Shown here: positions 58,552 to 60,201 of the stretch, one piece after another
Layout: the number at the start of each line of letters is the position of its first letter
Position numbering within the stretch: the stretch's first letter is position 1
Assembly: GCA_027371845.1 (NCBI GenBank)
Contig: DAHXLD010000017.1
Location: 1 to 60,201, forward strand
Origin: Candidatus Saccharimonadota bacterium
GTDB taxonomy: Bacteria > Patescibacteriota > Saccharimonadia > Saccharimonadales > UBA4665
Direction: 5' to 3'
Length of the DNA: 60,201 nucleotides
The notes under the pieces: generated by a model
Told to the model about the DNA's origin: nothing
The model's input: the letters and a program-made list of their open reading frames with translations, nothing else
Databases searched by the model: none
Translations under genes and position numbers: made by a program

Positions 58552-58722
58552 TTACTTGTAAAGTTGACTGGGTGTCCCGCAAGCAACAAACCATGCTACT
58601 GTTTCATTATCCGTAAGCTCGAAATGAGCTCGCCAGTCGCCTCCGAAGGCGATTGAGCGATAACCCCTTCCATTCACCATTCAGCGGATGATTATATAGA
58701 TCAGGATGTGGAGGTTGATAAT
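58552..58722 (-). pseudogene. Remnant of a RelE/YafQ-like toxin, N-terminally deleted and frameshifted
   Basis: Minus strand: DYQPPHPDLYNHPLNGEWKG in one frame, then GYRSIAFGGDWRAHFELTDNETVAWFVACGTPSQLYK* in the next; frames join by removing one G from an AAGGGG run; directly downstream of a RelB-like antitoxin. Confidence 0.72.
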
Positions 58723-58724
58723 CA

Positions 58725-59021
58725 TTACAAATTCTTAAAGAAATTGTCCAGTTCGGCTTCATTATTGATAGTTGTATAGTTACGGCCAGCTTTGCGGTCT
58801 GCTAAAGCTTCTCGCATAACCTTTTTAAGATACGGCGTAGGTTCAAGAGTAGGAGATAATACCACTCTACCTTCTTTGACTGCCTGCTTTAATATAACAG
58901 TTACAAAAGCGCTAACAGAAAAGCCAACAGAATTAGCAAATTCTGTAATCTCTTTCTTAGTCGTATCATCAGTTCTAATACTTAATAATGCGTTGCTCAT
59001 AATGATTACACTGTATGACAA
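58725..59021 (-). CDS. RelB/DinJ-type antitoxin (likely start at MSNALLSIRTD)
   Basis: MSNALLSIRTDDTTKKEITEFANSVGFSVSAFVTVILKQAVKEGRVVL. Confidence 0.87.
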   Translation of the reverse strand: MSYSVIIMSNALLSIRTDDTTKKEITEFANSVGFSVSAFVTVILKQAVKEGRVVLSPTLEPTPYLKKVMREALADRKAGRNYTTINNEAELDNFFKNL

Positions 59022-59055
59022 ACGTAATCTTCATGTCACGTCATAATATTATTCA

Positions 59056-59204
59056 CCGGAAGATATTTGGAACCTTAAAACAGAGGAGGTAAAAATATAG
59101 AGTTTAGCGAAAGGGCTAAACTCTATCTGTTATTGCAATTTGGTGAACCTAGACCAATCTATTTATAAGTGTTTGGTTAATGAAATTATTTGCTGGAATC
59201 AATT
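59056..59204 (+). repeat. Cassette-boundary repeat element E6 with perfect 12-bp stem (59097-59126)
   Basis: gatatttgg...ATAGAGTTTAGC-gaaagg-GCTAAACTCTAT...ATCTGTtAtt...TTGGTGAACCTaGAcc...GAAATTATTTGCTGGAATCAAtT. Confidence 0.78.
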
Positions 59205-59206
59205 AC

Positions 59207-59869
59207 TTAATATTGATTTAGCGCCCGATATTCTAACGCCTCGTCAACTTGGTGCTGTGTAGCAAATCCAGTATCCGCACCGATTCTTAGTAATTCGTCC
59301 ATCGTGAATATTGATAACAACCTTACACCTTCTTGAGCCATATTCTCAACACCCCCTTGTTGTCTATCAACAACTGTAAGCATATTGAAAACAAGTAGAC
59401 CACCGAGTAATGAAACTGCACGAATAAGTTTCTTGTTCCGACCACCTGAGGTATGGTCTTCATCAATAACAAGTTCTTCACCTTCAGAGTATTCACCATA
59501 TGGACCCAAAAAGACAGTTCTATCTGAAGCTTGTTCTTTTATAAATACTAATAGATTCTTGGGGTAGTTTTCATATAGTCTTGCATGGGCATCAGCTAAT
59601 GGCATTGCACCCTTAGGTACGCCAGCAATGCGCATTGGTCTGATAGGAGGACTTTGTGATTCACATATGTCATAAAACTCTTGCCCTACTAAAGAATAAA
59701 GTTCTGGCAATAATTCACTACCATCTTCACCTGGTTTTGGGTAATGAAGATAGTAGGGTGATAAGGGTAAGTCTGGGTTGTCTAGATGAGCCGATAACCG
59801 AAAAAACCCAAACTGAACCGAACCACTTCGATAATAAAGCTCTGCAATTTTTTCTCGGGCTTCTCCCAT
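59207..59869 (-). CDS. Orotate phosphoribosyltransferase-like (PyrE-like) protein
   Basis: RIAGVPKGAMPLADAHARLY, GEELVIDEDHTSGGRNKKLIRAV, VVDRQQGGVENMAQEGVRLLSIFTMDELLRI. Confidence 0.82.
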   Translation of the reverse strand: MGEAREKIAELYYRSGSVQFGFFRLSAHLDNPDLPLSPYYLHYPKPGEDGSELLPELYSLVGQEFYDICESQSPPIRPMRIAGVPKGAMPLADAHARLYENYPKNLLVFIKEQASDRTVFLGPYGEYSEGEELVIDEDHTSGGRNKKLIRAVSLLGGLLVFNMLTVVDRQQGGVENMAQEGVRLLSIFTMDELLRIGADTGFATQHQVDEALEYRALNQY

Positions 59870-59898
59870 TACTTAATATCTTATCAAAACCCAGAAGA

Positions 59899-60049
59899 GA
59901 ATCAATCTATTTAAGAGATTAGATTTGGCAATAAACTAATGTGTTATAAATTTATAACCAATTCTTATCTGTAATTCTCTCTTGGTGAACCTGACACCTG
60001 CCATATATAGAGAGTTAGTTAAAGAAATTAATAGGTGGAATCAACTTTT
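59899..60049 (+). repeat. Cassette-boundary repeat element E7 with 16-bp palindrome (59943-59958)
   Basis: gaatcaatctatttaa...GTTATAAATTTATAAC...tATCTGTAATTctctcTTGGTGAACCTGAcacc...GAAATTAATAGGTGGAATCAACTTTT. Confidence 0.78.
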
Positions 60050-60100
60050 GAATGTAACCTAAGAATTGCACTAATACGCAATAGGTGCTACTATCATTAA

Positions 60101-60201
60101 ATGGCAACAACTCAAGGAATAAAACTAGAAGAAAATACTCGCCAAAGACTAAAAGTTTTGGCAGAAAAGAAAAAGCATTCCCCCCATTGGTTGATGCGAA
60201 C
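60101..60201 (+). CDS. Ribbon-helix-helix (CopG/PutA-N-like) antitoxin-type protein, truncated by window end
   Basis: MATTQGIKLEENTRQRLKVLAEKKKHSPHWLMR... Confidence 0.75.
   Translation, partial: MATTQGIKLEENTRQRLKVLAEKKKHSPHWLMR

Noticed and set aside
58637-58652. TCGCCT-CCGA-AGGCGA hairpin considered as a terminator
   Set aside because: It lies inside the RelE/YafQ-like toxin remnant and has no T-tract; better explained as decayed coding sequence.
55228-59908. GAATCGAAC motifs as tRNA T-arm remnants (reverse complement GTTCGATTC)
   Set aside because: No acceptor or anticodon arm partner nearby; the motif recurs as the 5' end of the repeat family instead.
55228-60049. Canonical integron attC interpretation of the repeats
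   Set aside because: Hairpin-centred layout is suggestive, but no GTTRRRY/RYYYAAC core pair could be matched and no integrase is in the window; kept only as a cassette-like array.

Overview
This 60.2 kb, low-GC, mostly minus-strand window looks like a Candidatus Saccharibacteria/Patescibacteria (CPR) chromosome. That assignment is my inference from gene content and protein style. Most of the window is a housekeeping backbone: uvrA, sbcB, obg, mltG, ruvX, a PilM/FtsA-like gene, alaS, mnmA, F1-ATPase genes, iscS/nifS, tatD, metG, trehalase, ksgA, an Rpf/YabE-like gene, uvrD, tpiA and pgk. Accessory regions carry: a VirB4/PrgI/VirB6/pilin type IV secretion-like cluster (36.5-41.4 kb); a glycosyltransferase island with a UDP-sulfoquinovose synthase (SqdB/Agl3-type) homologue (41.5-47.4 kb); a two-component system next to a minimal flavin redox module of FMN-binding protein, ApbE and an RnfD/NqrB-flavin reductase fusion (47.5-52 kb); and a cassette-like region (55.2-60.2 kb) of single genes and toxin-antitoxin modules separated by related, same-orientation repeats of about 120-150 bp. 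The ORF track misses an IS30-type transposase running off the left edge, a tmRNA (28012-28409, minus) with an atypical tag, two pseudogenes and a CopG-like ORF at the right edge. The most novel signals are the repeat/cassette array, the tmRNA/WhiB-like divergent promoter sharing one palindromic -35 hexamer, the flavin redox module, and SqdB beside a glycosylation island. No tools were run. Family assignments rest on motif recognition and repeats were aligned by eye.
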